Assembly (NCBI GenBank): GCA_026390115.1
Contig: JAPLGO010000012.1
Coordinates: 248,001-312,000 of the forward strand
Origin: Campylobacterales bacterium
GTDB lineage: Bacteria > Campylobacterota > Campylobacteria > Campylobacterales > Sulfurimonadaceae
Length of the DNA: 64,000 nucleotides
Reading direction: 5' to 3'
Position 1 is the stretch's first letter. Every line of letters begins with the position of its first letter. Shown here one piece after another: positions 8,361 through 16,545 of this stretch. Both the position numbers and the translations under genes were made by a program. The notes below the pieces were generated by a model. It saw nothing but the letters and a program-made list of their open reading frames with translations. It had not been told where the DNA came from and did no database searches.

Positions 8361-10976
8361 TTACGCCGATTTCGTTCGAGGAATCATATGTGTCTTATTC
8401 GGTTCTACAAGACTGCTGTTTATCTTTTCAATGCTTAAAATACTTAAAACATCTTTACTGCTGGATTCTTTAGAGGGAAACACAATACTTTGAATAAGTG
8501 TTCCGTTTCCTATGACATACTCTTGCAGAGGTCTGATGTCATCTATACGTATTTCAGGAATATCGCTGAGAGAATTTACAAGTATTCCTATATAACCTCC
8601 CTCTTTTCCGAATTTCAGAACAATTATCTCTTCATACTTTTGCTCATTATGCTCTTTTATAAAACCCTGTATATCAATGACTGAAATAACACTCTCTTTA
8701 TAGATGATATTTCCTTTAAAGTGATGGTTATTATCCATTTTAATCGTAGATATTAAATCATTGATACAGACGGCTTCAACAACATCCGATGCTCTTACAC
8801 CGAGCCACTGCGAGCCAATCATAAATGATGCAATGTCAACACAATTTTCGGTAATATCCGTAGATATATCTTTTTCAAGTGCAAACTTTTCATTTGCATA
8901 TACTTTTGTCTCCTCTACATCACTTATGTATGAGAAAACAAAATTGTAGACATTATTTACATACTCATCTTTTTCGCTTTTGAATTCACGATACCCTTTG
9001 GAACATTGTGCACCAAGTGCATAATATGTTCCGTTAAATTCAACTATTTCACTGAGTGACTCTCCGTTTTTAAGTTCAAAAAACTTTTTATCAATGCTAA
9101 ATAAACTGCCGGTAGAGTATTCATCGCTGTTGGATGCGATAATGACTTGCTCTTTTGTCGCAACAACACAAATGAGCCCTTTTTGAACACTTCCGTCATG
9201 TTGTTTTGGAAGAGATTCTTGAATCATCGCCTTAAACTGCACTTGAGAGTCAAATACTATACCGATGCCGCCGACTACGTTTTTTTCATTTTCCAGTGAG
9301 AGTATGGGTGCGTTATAAATATACGTATGCTGAGCATTGTATAAGTTTGACTGCTCAAAATCCGATACGAAGTATTTGGAGGAATCTGTGCTTTTTAATG
9401 TATTGTTCACCCAGCCGTTTGATAATTTACACCCGACTAAATGTGCCTCATCTTGATTTGAAACAGAAATAACCACACCATTTTTATCATAAAGGAAGAT
9501 ATTTGTATAAACCGTATATAAATCGTTAATGTATGTAAGAATATTTTGTATATGTTCGCGCTCAAATGCATTAATCTGTTCATTTTCCAGAGTTTTTCTA
9601 AAGTCCGGTGTCAAAGCCCACCATCTACAGTCATTTGCTCTCTCATAGAGGTTTCTGTCCATAATGTCAAGTATGAGGTCCGCTAAAAAGAGGCTGTCGC
9701 CAAGAACCATGGTTTTAGTCAGGTTTGCCATGGAAGCACCTATTATATCTTTGGTATTTTCACCGGTTTTGCGTATCTCCTGGAGCAGGGCTCTTGAGAA
9801 TTGTTTGTTATTGTTGCTGGAATTGCTCTGTTTAATATTGCCGTTCCAGATTGCTCTGTTGAGGTTATGCTGGATATTATTGGCTTGCACGGGAATATTT
9901 TTCAGACTCTTTGAGAATTGATTGCCATGCTGTAGAATTGCTAAGAGAAGTTCTTGTGTTATTTCAAAATCCTCATCCCCTAAGTGTGAAAAAGCATGCT
10001 CAATGGGTACCATGATGTGCCCATACCAGCCAAGACCCAAAAAGCCTTGGTATCCGGTGGTTTTGCAACTTTTTGCAATGTAGTCTCTTCCTCCAAAAGA
10101 GACGACTTTGTAATTACTATCTAAAACAGTATTAAGTGTCGCACCTATAGGAATGTGATACATGTCACTTGTAGCTATAACTTCGCAGTTATTATTGAGC
10201 AGTGTAAGGCACTCTTTTGTTTTAGGATTCACTAAGTTATTGAATATCTCTTTCATCTCGTCTTCAAATTTGAAACAGAGGCATAAAACGCCAAGCGCTG
10301 CAGAATCGCTGTTATTTGTTTTAGTCACTTTATAGGAATAAACAAGACTCTCTTTGTGGTTTGGCAGGAAATCATGATGTTTAAATGTCTCTACATACTC
10401 GCTATCTGTATGAAGCGCCTCTGAAATGACTGAATCATAAGACTTTGCAACTTTGTTTGTATTGTCTATGTTTGCAAGGATGTCTCCGTTTGTGTTCATT
10501 AAGACAATATCAAAATAGACGCTGTATTTATTGACATACTCTCTAAAGCGTTTTTGCATCTCTTTAAAGTCTTTCTCATATCCATCTGTATATTTTGTGT
10601 GGTTGTTGAGTAGAAATTCTCTGATTTTTTCGTCAGTTGCCAGAAAACTTATGTCGGCAGTTCGCTCAAAAAGATTTCTAATCACAATGTCAACAGCCAC
10701 TTGAGCTTTAGAATTCATTTCACTTACACTTTTTTTAAGCAGTTCAGTTGCCAGAAAGTTGATGAGTTCAGAAGATAGAGCGGTAAAGTTGCTTTTGATT
10801 TTACTCATGTTTACACCTGCATCTCCAAGTTGGCTTAGGAGTGAAAGACTATCCCAGTTTTTGCTGATGTCGTCTAGTTTTCCTCTGCTCTGCTCAACTG
10901 AATCCATATGTTTGATAAACGGAAGTAACTCGGATGATATCTGAAAATTTTTATATTCTATAAGAGATGAACTCAT
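8361..10976 (-). CDS. Soluble Cache-domain protein with C-terminal CheW domain
   Basis: An 871-residue protein with no convincing signal peptide or membrane helix, so it is predicted to be cytoplasmic. Two Cache/PDC-like regions are visible (about 90-340 and 430-690), each with the DIVLMNTNGDILA or NIFLYDKNGVVIS type strand that marks these folds. The C-terminal 150 residues match a CheW domain (ASFMIGSQWLGV, then VISVIDIQGF, GILVNSLSDI). This suggests an adaptor that feeds an intracellular signal to the CheA-receptor array. ATG 10976 has AAGGAC upstream. The gene stops at a single TAA, after which the frame runs directly into the EAL gene. The ligand and the receptor partner are unknown. Confidence 0.75.
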   Translation of the reverse strand: MSSSLIEYKNFQISSELLPFIKHMDSVEQSRGKLDDISKNWDSLSLLSQLGDAGVNMSKIKSNFTALSSELINFLATELLKKSVSEMNSKAQVAVDIVIRNLFERTADISFLATDEKIREFLLNNHTKYTDGYEKDFKEMQKRFREYVNKYSVYFDIVLMNTNGDILANIDNTNKVAKSYDSVISEALHTDSEYVETFKHHDFLPNHKESLVYSYKVTKTNNSDSAALGVLCLCFKFEDEMKEIFNNLVNPKTKECLTLLNNNCEVIATSDMYHIPIGATLNTVLDSNYKVVSFGGRDYIAKSCKTTGYQGFLGLGWYGHIMVPIEHAFSHLGDEDFEITQELLLAILQHGNQFSKSLKNIPVQANNIQHNLNRAIWNGNIKQSNSSNNNKQFSRALLQEIRKTGENTKDIIGASMANLTKTMVLGDSLFLADLILDIMDRNLYERANDCRWWALTPDFRKTLENEQINAFEREHIQNILTYINDLYTVYTNIFLYDKNGVVISVSNQDEAHLVGCKLSNGWVNNTLKSTDSSKYFVSDFEQSNLYNAQHTYIYNAPILSLENEKNVVGGIGIVFDSQVQFKAMIQESLPKQHDGSVQKGLICVVATKEQVIIASNSDEYSTGSLFSIDKKFFELKNGESLSEIVEFNGTYYALGAQCSKGYREFKSEKDEYVNNVYNFVFSYISDVEETKVYANEKFALEKDISTDITENCVDIASFMIGSQWLGVRASDVVEAVCINDLISTIKMDNNHHFKGNIIYKESVISVIDIQGFIKEHNEQKYEEIIVLKFGKEGGYIGILVNSLSDIPEIRIDDIRPLQEYVIGNGTLIQSIVFPSKESSSKDVLSILSIEKINSSLVEPNKTHMIPRTKSA

Positions 10977-11169
10977 AATTGTCCTTCTAAAGTATTTATT
11001 GCTCGAATTATATACACCTAATTTTTTTTATTCAAGAATTAATGTATAAAATTTAATCAGTATGAGAACAGACAATATGCAAACACCATTAGATAATTCG
11101 CCAATTATTGGCTTTAGGATAGATTTTTATCTGCGCTAAGCTATAATCCGCTCACAAGGAATTAACTAC

Positions 11170-11796
11170 ATGTCTCAACCAACCTATAAATCTATCAAAA
11201 AAAAGTACTACGATATTATAAGTGTAGCAACGCGCACAAAACAGGTAGCGCACCATGTGCAACAACATGACAAAGTCACAATGTTTGATGCAATTATTAA
11301 AAAAAATGCAGATAAGCAGGTTGTAGTCATTACAAAAAGCAAACGTAAAGCAGACGAACTAAGTTCGCATCTTGCAGCTGAGAATATTAAAGCTAAATCA
11401 GTACATGGAAACCATAGAACTTCAGAGCAAGAAGCAGCAGCAGAAGCTTTTAATAAATCTGAAATAGATGTTCTTATCACCACCGATACGATTTTGCAAA
11501 CGCTGGGCTTAGCCAACGTGCCGATGATTCTAAGCTATGATATTCCTAATCTGGTAGAGAACTATTTTATACGCATTGGTCATCTTAAAGAAGTGGGTGA
11601 ATCTATCGCTTTTGTAAGCTCAGAAGACAGAGGACAGATAGCTAGCATAGAGCTGCTTATGAAACGGGAGATTCCACAAGAAAAGGTCGAAGATTTTACA
11701 GCGACACGTCCTCCTCGCATAGATAAATCTAAAGATAAAAAAAAGAAACCGCGTCACAGTAAAGTGAAAAAAGAGAGTAAGTCGAAAGAGGCATAA
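11170..11796 (+). CDS. Stand-alone helicase C-terminal-domain protein (DEAD-box-like, degenerate)
   Basis: This 208-residue protein matches only the second RecA-like domain of RhlE/DEAD-box RNA helicases. VVVITKSKRKADELSSHL is the motif IV region, TDTILQTLGLANVPMILSYD corresponds to motif V, and IRIGHLKEVG sits where motif VI normally reads HRIGRTGR. The arginines of motif VI are largely lost and there is no DEAD/ATP-binding domain, so helicase activity is unlikely. The last 35 residues are a Lys-rich tail that could bind RNA. A good ribosome site (AAGGA) precedes ATG 11170. Tidy ends and a terminator hairpin suggest a real, maintained gene rather than a fragment. Its role is unknown. Confidence 0.75.
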   Translation: MSQPTYKSIKKKYYDIISVATRTKQVAHHVQQHDKVTMFDAIIKKNADKQVVVITKSKRKADELSSHLAAENIKAKSVHGNHRTSEQEAAAEAFNKSEIDVLITTDTILQTLGLANVPMILSYDIPNLVENYFIRIGHLKEVGESIAFVSSEDRGQIASIELLMKREIPQEKVEDFTATRPPRIDKSKDKKKKPRHSKVKKESKSKEA

Positions 11797-11812
11797 GTGT
11801 ATATTTATAGCA

Positions 11813-11836
11813 ATCCGGATGACTAATCATCCGGAT
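11813..11836. terminator. Perfect inverted repeat between converging genes
   Basis: ATCCGGATGA, a 4-nt CTAA loop, then TCATCCGGAT form a perfect 10-bp stem midway between the helicase-like gene and the leftward transporter gene. The position suits a bidirectional terminator; T-runs are weak. Confidence 0.6.
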
Positions 11837-11853
11837 GTAATTTAGATATGAAT

Positions 11854-13134
11854 TTAGATTCTTCCGCCGGCAGTAATGCCCCAAGTAGTTCTCCATCTGG
11901 TTTTAACTAAGCTTATCCCCATAAGAGCGACAAGAACAACTGCTGCAAATATCATGAAACCTGCTGAGTAGCCGTCAAACGTGCCTTTGCTCCATCCAAA
12001 AGTATTGATAAGAGCTGTGCCCCCAAAACCTCCGGCTGCACCGATAATGCCTGTCATAATTCCGATATCTTTACCGAATCTTTGCGGAACCAACTGAAAC
12101 ACTGCACCGTTTGCCATGCCAAGGTTCGCCATGATTAAAAACAGCACCAATATTGCAAAGCCAAAAGGCAGAGTAATCGTCGCACTTAAAATTGCTAAAA
12201 GTACAACCGAGCCAAAGAAGATATAGAGAGATTTGATACCGCCTAAGTGGTCTGCTACAGCTCCGCCGACAGGTCTTAAAACTGCACCTGCAAAGATACA
12301 AAGAGCACCGAAATATCCGGCTACAACTTTAACATTTCCTTCATTAAGCATGTCCAAACCAAAAGCACTCATGTCAGCTTGATATGTACTCATAAGATAT
12401 ACTTTCATATATCCTGCAAATCCTACGAAACCGCCAAAACTTACCGCATAAAAGAGGTTAAACCACCAAGTATCTTTGTCTTTAAGCAATTTACCGTAAT
12501 CTTTAAGTTTTTTAGGGCGAACCGTATAAACTTCTGCGGGTGCATCTTTTGCCATAAACATATAGGTTACAAAAATAATGGAAGATAAAACCGCGCCGAC
12601 TAAAAACACGGATTCCCATCCCCAAAGCTCTGCAATTTTTGGAGCGAATAAGAAGTCGATTACAACACCGATATTTCCGGCTCCTGCAATTCCTAAAACT
12701 ACACCTTGAAGCTTTGGAGGATACCATTGACCGGCTTGTGGAAGTGCAACCGCAAAAGATGCCCCTGCAAAACCAAGACCAAAAGCAACTACAAGAAGTT
12801 CATCATAAGTAATTCCGGCACCTCTAAAGTATGCATAAAAAAGTACAGCAATAACTAGAGCCTGTGAAACCAGTGCAGTCTTTTTCGCACCAAACTTATC
12901 TACTCCAAAACCAAGAACAATTCTTAAAATCGCACCTGCCAATATAGGAATCGATAAAAGAGTTGCTTTTTGCCCCTCATTTATTATAAATCCACCGACT
13001 GCCAATGCCTCGGATATCTCTGTTGCGAGTGGTCCGAGCATTGTCCACACCATAAAACTAAAATCGAAGTACAAAAATGCTGCCAGCAGTGTCGGCCAGT
13101 GCCCTTGTCCTTTTAACGCTTTAAATCCTGCCAT
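11854..13134 (-). CDS. narK: MFS nitrate/nitrite transporter (NarK/NasA family)
   Basis: A 426-residue polytopic inner-membrane protein of the major facilitator superfamily with about 12 hydrophobic helices. The N-terminal segment (ALKGQGHWPTLLAAFLYFD) and the glycine-rich nitrate-signature regions around GFAGASFAVALPQAGQW and LGMANGAVFQLVPQRF place it in the nitrate/nitrite porter group. ATG 13134 is chosen over an upstream in-frame ATG at 13194 because AGGAAA sits just before it and the family N-terminus starts there. It is transcribed away from the nitrite reductase gene across a shared 172-bp control region. Direction of transport (nitrate in, nitrite exchange) cannot be settled by sequence; import for assimilation fits the neighbours. 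Confidence 0.9.
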   Translation of the reverse strand: MAGFKALKGQGHWPTLLAAFLYFDFSFMVWTMLGPLATEISEALAVGGFIINEGQKATLLSIPILAGAILRIVLGFGVDKFGAKKTALVSQALVIAVLFYAYFRGAGITYDELLVVAFGLGFAGASFAVALPQAGQWYPPKLQGVVLGIAGAGNIGVVIDFLFAPKIAELWGWESVFLVGAVLSSIIFVTYMFMAKDAPAEVYTVRPKKLKDYGKLLKDKDTWWFNLFYAVSFGGFVGFAGYMKVYLMSTYQADMSAFGLDMLNEGNVKVVAGYFGALCIFAGAVLRPVGGAVADHLGGIKSLYIFFGSVVLLAILSATITLPFGFAILVLFLIMANLGMANGAVFQLVPQRFGKDIGIMTGIIGAAGGFGGTALINTFGWSKGTFDGYSAGFMIFAAVVLVALMGISLVKTRWRTTWGITAGGRI

Positions 13135-13184
13135 CTTATTTTCCTTTAAACTTAATTTTTCATTAAGTATTTTTAAGCTGTAAA

Positions 13185-13195
13185 AGTATATCACC
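13185..13195 (-). promoter_or_regulatory. Second copy of the nitrate-gene 11-mer
   Basis: AGTATATCACC on the plus strand (read in reverse relative to the transporter gene) matches 4875-4885. It overlaps a possible leftward -10 sequence for the transporter. See the finding on this motif. Confidence 0.2.
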
Positions 13196-13270
13196 TATCT
13201 AATCAGTAATTAGTCATTAAATTGTATAAAAATCATACAGTTAACATTAATTTTACATTAAACTAGTTGT

Positions 13271-13276
13271 TATAAT
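13271..13276 (+). promoter_or_regulatory. Probable -10 element of nitrite reductase gene
   Basis: A perfect TATAAT preceded by TTGT lies 31 bp before the ATG; an AGAGGAGC ribosome site at about 13292-13299 follows. Confidence 0.5.
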
Positions 13277-13306
13277 TTTCATAACATTACATAGAGGAGC
13301 TTTATT

Positions 13307-15211
13307 ATGGAAGCACTACAAAAAATAAGTGAAGCAAGAAACAAAAAAATTAATAAAATAGAAGAGATTAAAAACTTAAAGAGTCCGCTGGAAGCTTTTG
13401 AAAAACTTCAAACATACGCAAAAAATGGGTATGACTCTATTCCAGATGAAGACAAGAAGTACTTTCTAAAATGTTTTGGAATATATGACAGACCTGCAAC
13501 TCCTGAACGTTTTATGATAAAACTTCGCATCCCTGGCGGTCATCTTAACGCCGAACAGGCAAGAGCAATCGGTGAGTGTGCCAGAGATTACGGTCAAGAT
13601 TATATAGATTTGACAACAAGAGCCCAATGTGAACTGAGATACCTTAGAATTGAGGATATGCCGACTCTTTTAAAACGACTCTCATCTGTTGGAATTGACG
13701 CATTCCAAACAGGCGTGGACAATTTTAGAAATATCTTAAATGACCCTTTGGATGCATTGGCATTTGACAATGTTTTGCCGTCTCAGCCGCTTCTTTTAAA
13801 ACTTCAGAAGATGTTTTTGTACTCTCCTGAATGGATTTCTGCACTTCCTAGAAAGTTTAATACGGCGATTACGGGTTCGCTCTCAAACAGATGCAACATT
13901 TATGGGCATGACTGCTCTTTTGTGTTGGCTCAAAAAGAGGGCGTTTACGGTTATAACATGTATTTAGGCGGAAAAGTCGGCACAATCGCAAAAAGTGCGG
14001 ATATATTTTTGAAAAATGAGGATGAAGTGTTAAAAGCCTTCTCCTCAATAGCAGATATATTTAAAAGATTCGGTTTCCGTGACAACAGAAATAAAAACAG
14101 ACTTTACTTTCTCATAGAGGCAGTGGGGATGAGCGAGATTTCGAGTGCCATCAGAGAAAATGCGGGAGTAGATTTTAGAACTGCGGGCGAGACCATGACA
14201 AAGATAGATTTTTATGACCCAGATCAGGGGAAAGTACAGCTTCGTGACGGCTCATTCGCTGTGCATGTGGTTATTCCTTCGGGCGTATTCACCGGTTCTG
14301 CTATGATTGAAGCGGCAAATCTGAGTGAGAGTTACGGAAATAAAGAGATACGTTTTGACATGGAACAGAGTCTTTACCTTTTGGGTGTTAAAGATGTTGA
14401 GACACTTTTAAAAGAGAGTTTTTTTGAGCGATATAAGAGTGTAAACACTCCCTATTTTAACCACCTCATAGCATGTGCGGGAACAGCGCATTGCCCCTTT
14501 GGAGTGATTGAAAACAAAAATGATGCAATTGTTATGTCCACCTATTTGAGCGAAAAAGTAGCGTTAAAGTCCGGCAGAGTCCGAATGTACTGGTCTGCAT
14601 GCGTAAAAGGGTGCGGAATACATGGTTTGGGAGATGTCGGATTTGAGGGATGCAAGGCAAAAGTTGCCACAGAAACGGAAGATGGGGTTCACATCAGCCT
14701 CGGAGGAAAGCTTATAAGTGAAGGAGCCGATGGATATACGGTTGTAAAGTCCGCACCTCTTAGATATGCCAAATATTATGTTGAGACGCTTATGCTGGAG
14801 TATAAAAAACACAAGGGCATAAGTGAGAGTTTTGAGCAGTTCCATGATAGGGTTTTGGCACAATATACATCGGCAAATATCGGTTTTATAATGCAGCTTG
14901 GAGCCTATTTGAGAGAGAAAAATATAGATATTGAGTTTGGATTTCAAGCTGATACCAAAACAGGAAAAAATGAGGAGTTTGAAGTCTTCGAGTTGGGCAG
15001 AAAACTTTATGCAAAATTGACGAAAAAAGAGGCATATTCCGCTTATGACAGATTTACAAATGTATTAAAAAACGAAAAGTTAGAGAATGTAAGAGACTTA
15101 ATTCCACATGCAGATGGAAATTTGGCGCAGATGTGCGAAAAAATCTTGGATACAAAAGAGGAGAGCAGAGCTGTTGTTTTTTCTGAATTAATACCTTTTA
15201 TAAGTTTGTAA
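13307..15211 (+). CDS. nirA: Ferredoxin-nitrite reductase (siroheme/4Fe-4S)
   Basis: A 634-residue soluble enzyme reducing nitrite to ammonium with six electrons from ferredoxin. It shows the duplicated nitrite/sulfite reductase layout: ferredoxin-like half domains (RIPGGHLNAEQARAIGECA near 75) and siroheme domains. Cluster/siroheme ligands are Cys390 and Cys396 (CAGTAHC) and Cys432 and Cys436 (CVKGC), the expected CX5C...CX3C pattern. It is somewhat longer than typical NirA (roughly 500-580 residues), with about 70 extra C-terminal residues rich in charged helices. A sulfite reductase is the main alternative; the adjacent divergent nitrate transporter and the nearby nitrate reductase favour nitrite. 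A structured repeat element begins 43 bp after the stop. Confidence 0.9.
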   Translation: MEALQKISEARNKKINKIEEIKNLKSPLEAFEKLQTYAKNGYDSIPDEDKKYFLKCFGIYDRPATPERFMIKLRIPGGHLNAEQARAIGECARDYGQDYIDLTTRAQCELRYLRIEDMPTLLKRLSSVGIDAFQTGVDNFRNILNDPLDALAFDNVLPSQPLLLKLQKMFLYSPEWISALPRKFNTAITGSLSNRCNIYGHDCSFVLAQKEGVYGYNMYLGGKVGTIAKSADIFLKNEDEVLKAFSSIADIFKRFGFRDNRNKNRLYFLIEAVGMSEISSAIRENAGVDFRTAGETMTKIDFYDPDQGKVQLRDGSFAVHVVIPSGVFTGSAMIEAANLSESYGNKEIRFDMEQSLYLLGVKDVETLLKESFFERYKSVNTPYFNHLIACAGTAHCPFGVIENKNDAIVMSTYLSEKVALKSGRVRMYWSACVKGCGIHGLGDVGFEGCKAKVATETEDGVHISLGGKLISEGADGYTVVKSAPLRYAKYYVETLMLEYKKHKGISESFEQFHDRVLAQYTSANIGFIMQLGAYLREKNIDIEFGFQADTKTGKNEEFEVFELGRKLYAKLTKKEAYSAYDRFTNVLKNEKLENVRDLIPHADGNLAQMCEKILDTKEESRAVVFSELIPFISL

Positions 15212-15254
15212 AAGGTATTAATTGATCAGCAAAAATTAAACACCTTGAAATTCT

Positions 15255-15346
15255 CGAAAAACAAAGTTTTTCGTAGCTTTAGGGGGTTGTAGGGACATTT
15301 GTCCCTGCCACTAAAACGGACGAGTTCGTTTTAGTGCGTAACATCA
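15255..15346 (+). repeat. Structured repeat element, copy A (three hairpins)
   Basis: Hairpin 1: CGAAAAAC/GTTTTTCG at 15255-15273. A conserved GTAGCTTTAGGGGGTT stretch follows. Hairpin 2: AGGGACA/TGTCCCT, perfect 7-bp stem. Hairpin 3: CACTAAAACG/CGTTTTAGTG, perfect 10-bp stem. It ends in GCGTAACATCA. The 74-nt core from 15273 matches 55326-55399 with eight substitutions, four of which are two compensated base pairs in hairpin 3. It lies between the converging nirA and dnaJ genes. Confidence 0.85.
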
Positions 15347-15347
15347 A

Positions 15348-16472
15348 CTATTTAAACCAGCTCTTCATCTTATCGATTGCTGAGTCTAAAATTCCTTCAT
15401 GCGGCTTTGACTCCTCTATGCCGAAAGAGTCTTGCAGCTCCTTTAAAAGAGCTTTTTGTTTATCGTTTAGCTTCTTAGGATAGGTGATGTTTACCTGTGC
15501 GACAAGGTCGCCTTTTCCATGTCCGTGAACATCGGCTATTCCTTCGCCTCTGAAAGTGAAGTGCTGCTTATCTTTTGTCCCGATGTCAAGTTTTAAATCG
15601 AGCTCCCCTGTGAGTGATGGGATTTTAAAACTCTCGCCTGCAACGGCCTGAGTAAAAAACACAGGGATTTCTATGTAAACATCATTGCCGTTTCTGATAA
15701 AGTGCTTGTCGGCTTTGACCGTAAATGTGACATATAAATCTCCTCGAGTTCCTCTTTTACCAATGTTTCCTTTGCCTGAAACTCTTAGACGGTTATCAGA
15801 ATCTATACCTGCAGGAATTTTGATAGTAACTTTTTCTTTTACCTCTTTGAATCCGGCACCCTTACAGCTTGTGCAAGCCTCAGCCGCAGAGCTTCCAACT
15901 CCGTTACATACCGGACAAGTTTGAGAAAATGTCATAAAGCCTTGTTTCATGTAAACCTGACCCTGACCGCCACATTGCTTACAAGTAGCAAGTTTGCCAT
16001 CTTTTGCACCTGTGCCTTTACAGTCTGTACAAGCATTTTTATAGGAGAACTCTATCTCTTTTTCACACCCGAAGACGGCTTCATGGAAGCTGATTTGCAT
16101 GTTTATATTCATATCAAGAGAATATTTTTCCATATCTGCAGGATTCTGGCGGCTTCTGCTTCTGCCTCCGCCAAAACCGCTAAACATCTCCTCAAACATA
16201 GAACCTAAATCATCAAATCCGCCGGATGAGCGGCTAGAACCTCTGCCTTGAAGACCCTCTTTACCGTAACGGTCGTAAATACCTCTTTGCTTGTCATCGC
16301 TTAGGCACTGGTAAGCTTCGTTACACAATTTAAATTTGTGTTCAGCATCGGAATCACCCGCATTTTTGTCTGGGTGATACTTTTTTGCCATCTCTCTGTA
16401 CGCTTTTTTTATCGTCGCTTTGTCTGCAGTTTGCGTTACTTCTAATATTTCATAATAACTTAAATTTTCCAT
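15348..16472 (-). CDS. dnaJ: DnaJ-type co-chaperone (type I Hsp40)
   Basis: A 374-residue cytoplasmic chaperone that stimulates DnaK ATPase activity and delivers unfolded clients. The J-domain (about 4-70) has the HPD triad in KKYHPDKNAG. A Gly/Ser/Phe-rich linker (about 75-115) precedes a zinc-binding domain with four CXXCXGXG repeats (CTDCKGTG, CKQCGGQG, CPVCNGVG, CTSCKGAG). The C-terminal client-binding domains follow. All parts of a full-length DnaJ are present. ATG 16472 follows AGGAC. No grpE or dnaK is adjacent. The structured repeat ends immediately beyond its stop codon. Confidence 0.95.
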   Translation of the reverse strand: MENLSYYEILEVTQTADKATIKKAYREMAKKYHPDKNAGDSDAEHKFKLCNEAYQCLSDDKQRGIYDRYGKEGLQGRGSSRSSGGFDDLGSMFEEMFSGFGGGRSRSRQNPADMEKYSLDMNINMQISFHEAVFGCEKEIEFSYKNACTDCKGTGAKDGKLATCKQCGGQGQVYMKQGFMTFSQTCPVCNGVGSSAAEACTSCKGAGFKEVKEKVTIKIPAGIDSDNRLRVSGKGNIGKRGTRGDLYVTFTVKADKHFIRNGNDVYIEIPVFFTQAVAGESFKIPSLTGELDLKLDIGTKDKQHFTFRGEGIADVHGHGKGDLVAQVNITYPKKLNDKQKALLKELQDSFGIEESKPHEGILDSAIDKMKSWFK

Positions 16473-16532
16473 TTTGTCCTACATAATTCAATATTTTTTT
16501 GGAATTATACCGTTTTTGCAGTTTAATATTAG

Positions 16533-16538
16533 TATAAT
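16533..16538 (+). promoter_or_regulatory. -10-like TATAAT very close to the mltA start
   Basis: TATAAT ends 7 nt before the ATG, so a start 7-8 nt downstream would give an almost leaderless mRNA. No ribosome site is visible before the ATG, which fits. Confidence 0.35.
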
Positions 16539-16545
16539 TCCACTC

